The notes beneath the pieces were generated by a model. That model made no database searches. It was not told the DNA's origin and saw nothing but the letters and a program-made list of their open reading frames with translations. From positions 1-35,544 of the forward strand of contig JABHCC010000066.1 in NCBI GenBank assembly GCA_018669475.1: a stretch of DNA of 35,544 nucleotides, in the 5' to 3' direction. Position 1 is the stretch's first letter; each line of letters starts with the position of its first letter. Of the stretch, positions 33,758-35,544 are shown piece by piece. Source of the DNA: Bacteroidota bacterium. Its GTDB lineage: Bacteria > Bacteroidota > Bacteroidia > Bacteroidales > UBA12481. The translations under genes were made by a program, and so were the position numbers.

Positions 33758-35368
33758 ATGTCGGATCAGGATAAGTTAATAGAGGCACTTTTACAGGAAC
33801 GCGATGAGCTGTATCAGGAGCTTTCCAGACTACGGGAGAATGACAAGGGTGCACTGGGCAAGGCAGAGAAGAAAAACGAGCGCTATGAAGCTAAAATCAA
33901 GGTGCAAGACGAAGAGATCAAGAAGCTAACCGACCATCTGGCCTGGTACCGCCGAAAGTTCTGGAAATCTAGTAGCGAGCGCTTCATCCCTCAGGATCCT
34001 AATCAGCGTAAGATTGATTTTGAAGGTCTGGATGTCCTTCCTCAGGAAAAAGAAATCATTGAAAAGGCTGAAAAGGAAATTACCTCCTATCAGCGCACAA
34101 AACCTCAGGTTAAGAGCAAGCCGATTCGTCAACCTTTGCCTGAGCACCTGCGTCGTGAAAGTGAAGTGATCGAACCTGAAGGCATTGATGAAAACTGGAT
34201 CTGCATTGGCCAGGAAATCACAGAGGTACTCGAACATAAACCAGGAGAACTCTATGTTCGTCAGATCATCCGACCTAAGTATGCTTTGAAGAAAGAAACA
34301 CAGGATCAGGCAAATGTAAAAATCGCTAAGCTTCCTATGTTACCATTGCCCCGAAGTAATGCCGGGGCTAGCTTGTTAGCAGATCTTATATTAAGCAAAT
34401 ACCTGTATCATATTCCCTTTCACCGAAAAATCGACATGTACAAGCAGGCCGGTGTTCATATACCAGCCTCAACAATAAATGGATGGTTCAGCCAGAGCGG
34501 TGACCTGCTGAAGGCTTTGTATTACAGACTGCGAGAGCTGGTACTTGAAACAGACTATATTCAGGTTGATGAAAGCACGATACCGGTAATAAACAATAAG
34601 AAGAAGCGAGCCGTTAAAGCCTACATATGGGTTGTACGTTCTGTGATGAAGAACTTGGTCTTTTTTCATTATGACAAGGGTTCAAGAGCTCAGAAAGTAG
34701 TTGTTGAATTGCTGCATAATTATACTGGGGCCGTCCAAACAGATGGTTACGAGGCATACTCTATTTATGAGAACAAGAAAGATGTTCTGCTGCTTGGTTG
34801 CTGGGCACATTCCAGGCGAAAATTTACCGAAAGCATAAAAGAAGATAAAGAAGGTGCTGAATACGCGCTCAAGCAAATCGGAATGCTTTACAAGGTTGAG
34901 GACATGGCTAAAGATAAGGATCTGGATGCTGAGCAAAGAGCGGAACTTCGGCAGCGGTTGGCCTATCCCATCTTGTGCGCATTTGAAAAATGGATCGTCA
35001 ACTACTATCCCAAGACTATCCCCGGTGGCAGGATGAATAAAGCCTTGTCCTATACCTACAATCAGTTCCATAAATTATCGAGATATCACTTGGATGGCCG
35101 ATATCAGCTGGATAACAACTTAGTCGAAAACGAAATCCGCGCCTTGGCAATCGGGAGGAAGAACTTCATGTTTTGCGGAAATCATGATGCGGCCGAAAAT
35201 GCTGCCATAATGTATTCCTTATTTGGATGCTGCAAAGCCAGTGATGTTAATCCAAAGGAATGGTTTACCGATGTGCTAACCAGAATCCCGCAATACAATA
35301 ATGATTACAGTATGGATCTGGCTGATCTGTTACCACACAATTGGAAAGTCTCCAACTCTGTTCAATAA
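33758..35368 (+). CDS. tnpC: IS66 family transposase TnpC
   Basis: 536 residues, full length. An N-terminal coiled coil (residues about 1-65) leads to the IS66 leucine-zipper and zinc-finger-like segments (LAWYRRKFWKSSSER). The central DDE catalytic domain has Asp271 (IQVDEST), Asp329 (QTDGYEAY) and a Glu in LVENEIRAL (457 or 459). The C-terminal IS66 element follows (GRKNFMFCGNHDAAENAAIMYSLFGCCKASDVNPKEWF). The gene starts 57 bases after tnpB. No frameshifts are seen, so the element is probably active or recently so. Confidence 0.96.
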   Translation: MSDQDKLIEALLQERDELYQELSRLRENDKGALGKAEKKNERYEAKIKVQDEEIKKLTDHLAWYRRKFWKSSSERFIPQDPNQRKIDFEGLDVLPQEKEIIEKAEKEITSYQRTKPQVKSKPIRQPLPEHLRRESEVIEPEGIDENWICIGQEITEVLEHKPGELYVRQIIRPKYALKKETQDQANVKIAKLPMLPLPRSNAGASLLADLILSKYLYHIPFHRKIDMYKQAGVHIPASTINGWFSQSGDLLKALYYRLRELVLETDYIQVDESTIPVINNKKKRAVKAYIWVVRSVMKNLVFFHYDKGSRAQKVVVELLHNYTGAVQTDGYEAYSIYENKKDVLLLGCWAHSRRKFTESIKEDKEGAEYALKQIGMLYKVEDMAKDKDLDAEQRAELRQRLAYPILCAFEKWIVNYYPKTIPGGRMNKALSYTYNQFHKLSRYHLDGRYQLDNNLVENEIRALAIGRKNFMFCGNHDAAENAAIMYSLFGCCKASDVNPKEWFTDVLTRIPQYNNDYSMDLADLLPHNWKVSNSVQ

Positions 35369-35476
35369 AATCCAATGAACTTGCACGAATAGTTAGTGTT
35401 TGTTGGAAATTCTTGAATAATCCTGCTCAAAATTGAAAGCCAAGCTGGAAAAATAGGACAAAATCTCACATTTTAG

Positions 35477-35501
35477 AATATGCACTAGGCCGAATGCTTA
35501 C
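35477..35501 (-). repeat. Right terminal inverted repeat of the IS66 element
   Basis: Inverted partner of 32902-32926. The directly following GAGAATT repeats the bases before the left end. Confidence 0.92.
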
Positions 35502-35518
35502 GAGAATTAAAAAAATCA

Positions 35519-35535
35519 CCGCCGGGAGGCGGTTT
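35519..35535. terminator. GC hairpin with T run outside the IS66 right end
   Basis: CCGCC (35519-35523) pairs with GGCGG (35528-35532) around a GGGA loop, followed by TTT and preceded by seven A residues, so it could stop transcription in both directions. It could also be the terminal hairpin of the displaced IS91-type element. It is directly followed by the second copy of TTTAGTTCAAC. Confidence 0.5.
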
Positions 35536-35543
35536 AGTTCAAC
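35533..35543. repeat. 11-bp direct repeat at right edge of the accessory block
   Basis: TTTAGTTCAAC, identical to 26733-26743. On the minus strand it reads GTTGAACTAAA, the same start as the unit beyond the fic attC-like site. Confidence 0.6.
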
Positions 35544-35544
35544 G

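Larger units (their letters stand above)
32902..35501 (+). mobile_element. Complete IS66-family insertion sequence
   Basis: The element is 2600 bp. Its ends at 32902-32926 and 35477-35501 are 25-bp inverted repeats with two mismatches, starting GTAAGC. GAGAATT is directly repeated immediately outside both ends (32895-32901 and 35502-35508), a 7-bp duplication (8 is usual for IS66; the eighth base differs). Three intact genes tnpA, tnpB and tnpC lie inside. The insertion sits upstream of the recombinase-IS91 pair. Confidence 0.93.

Overview
The window looks like a chromosomal segment of a free-living or marine member of the Bacteroidota (Marinilabiliales/Prolixibacteraceae-like lineages would fit, but this is not proven). 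The evidence is an ECF sigma/FecR/TonB-receptor trio with an STN domain, a second CarboxypepD-like TonB receptor, several SPII lipoproteins, a TAnnTTTG-type -7 promoter box, a head-GIN lipoprotein, a BF3164-like gene fragment and a remnant of a type IX secretion C-terminal sorting domain.

Positions 1-8240 (mostly + strand): a basic-tailed lipoprotein, then ECF sigma factor, FecR anti-sigma and STN-TonB receptor (a trans-envelope signalling unit with no SusD partner), a LamG-domain secreted protein of unknown catalytic role, and a head-GIN lipoprotein. Positions 8247-12756 (- strand): an S9 prolyl-oligopeptidase-type peptidase with an upstream GNAT acetyltransferase, and a zinc sugar-acid/polyol dehydrogenase.

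Positions 12897-26489 form a carbohydrate region: a PQQ-propeller/EF-hand protein, a cellobiose/mannobiose 2-epimerase next to a very large GH38 alpha-mannosidase, a UroD/MtaA-like protein, mannonate dehydratase UxuA divergent from a TonB receptor with a perfect 16-bp palindrome between them, a truncated TfoX remnant, and a GH20 beta-N-acetylhexosaminidase. Together these suggest uptake and breakdown of mannose-, HexNAc- and uronate-containing glycans, although no SusC/SusD pair is visible.

Positions 26733-35544 are a mobile/accessory block. Two single-gene units (Fic and an NAPE-PLD-like metallo-beta-lactamase protein) are each bounded by the same inverted motif (TAATGCCAAC upstream, TTGGCATTAGT at the 3' end). 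attC-like imperfect hairpins lie at their boundaries. This resembles a cluster of integron-type gene cassettes without a visible integron integrase. The block also holds a group II intron 3' remnant inserted exactly at a cassette boundary, gene debris, an IS91-type transposase with its companion tyrosine recombinase, and an intact IS66-family element (2600 bp, 25-bp inverted repeats, 7-bp flanking direct repeat).

A second theme runs through the non-mobile part. Most longer intergenic gaps are filled with degenerate tandem words of about 7 bp. The words differ between loci, yet three loci share the same 17-bp core. Some copies run into coding sequence, such as the uxuA 3' end, and some form a long hairpin between convergent genes. 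All functions are inferred from sequence reading alone; no database search was run.
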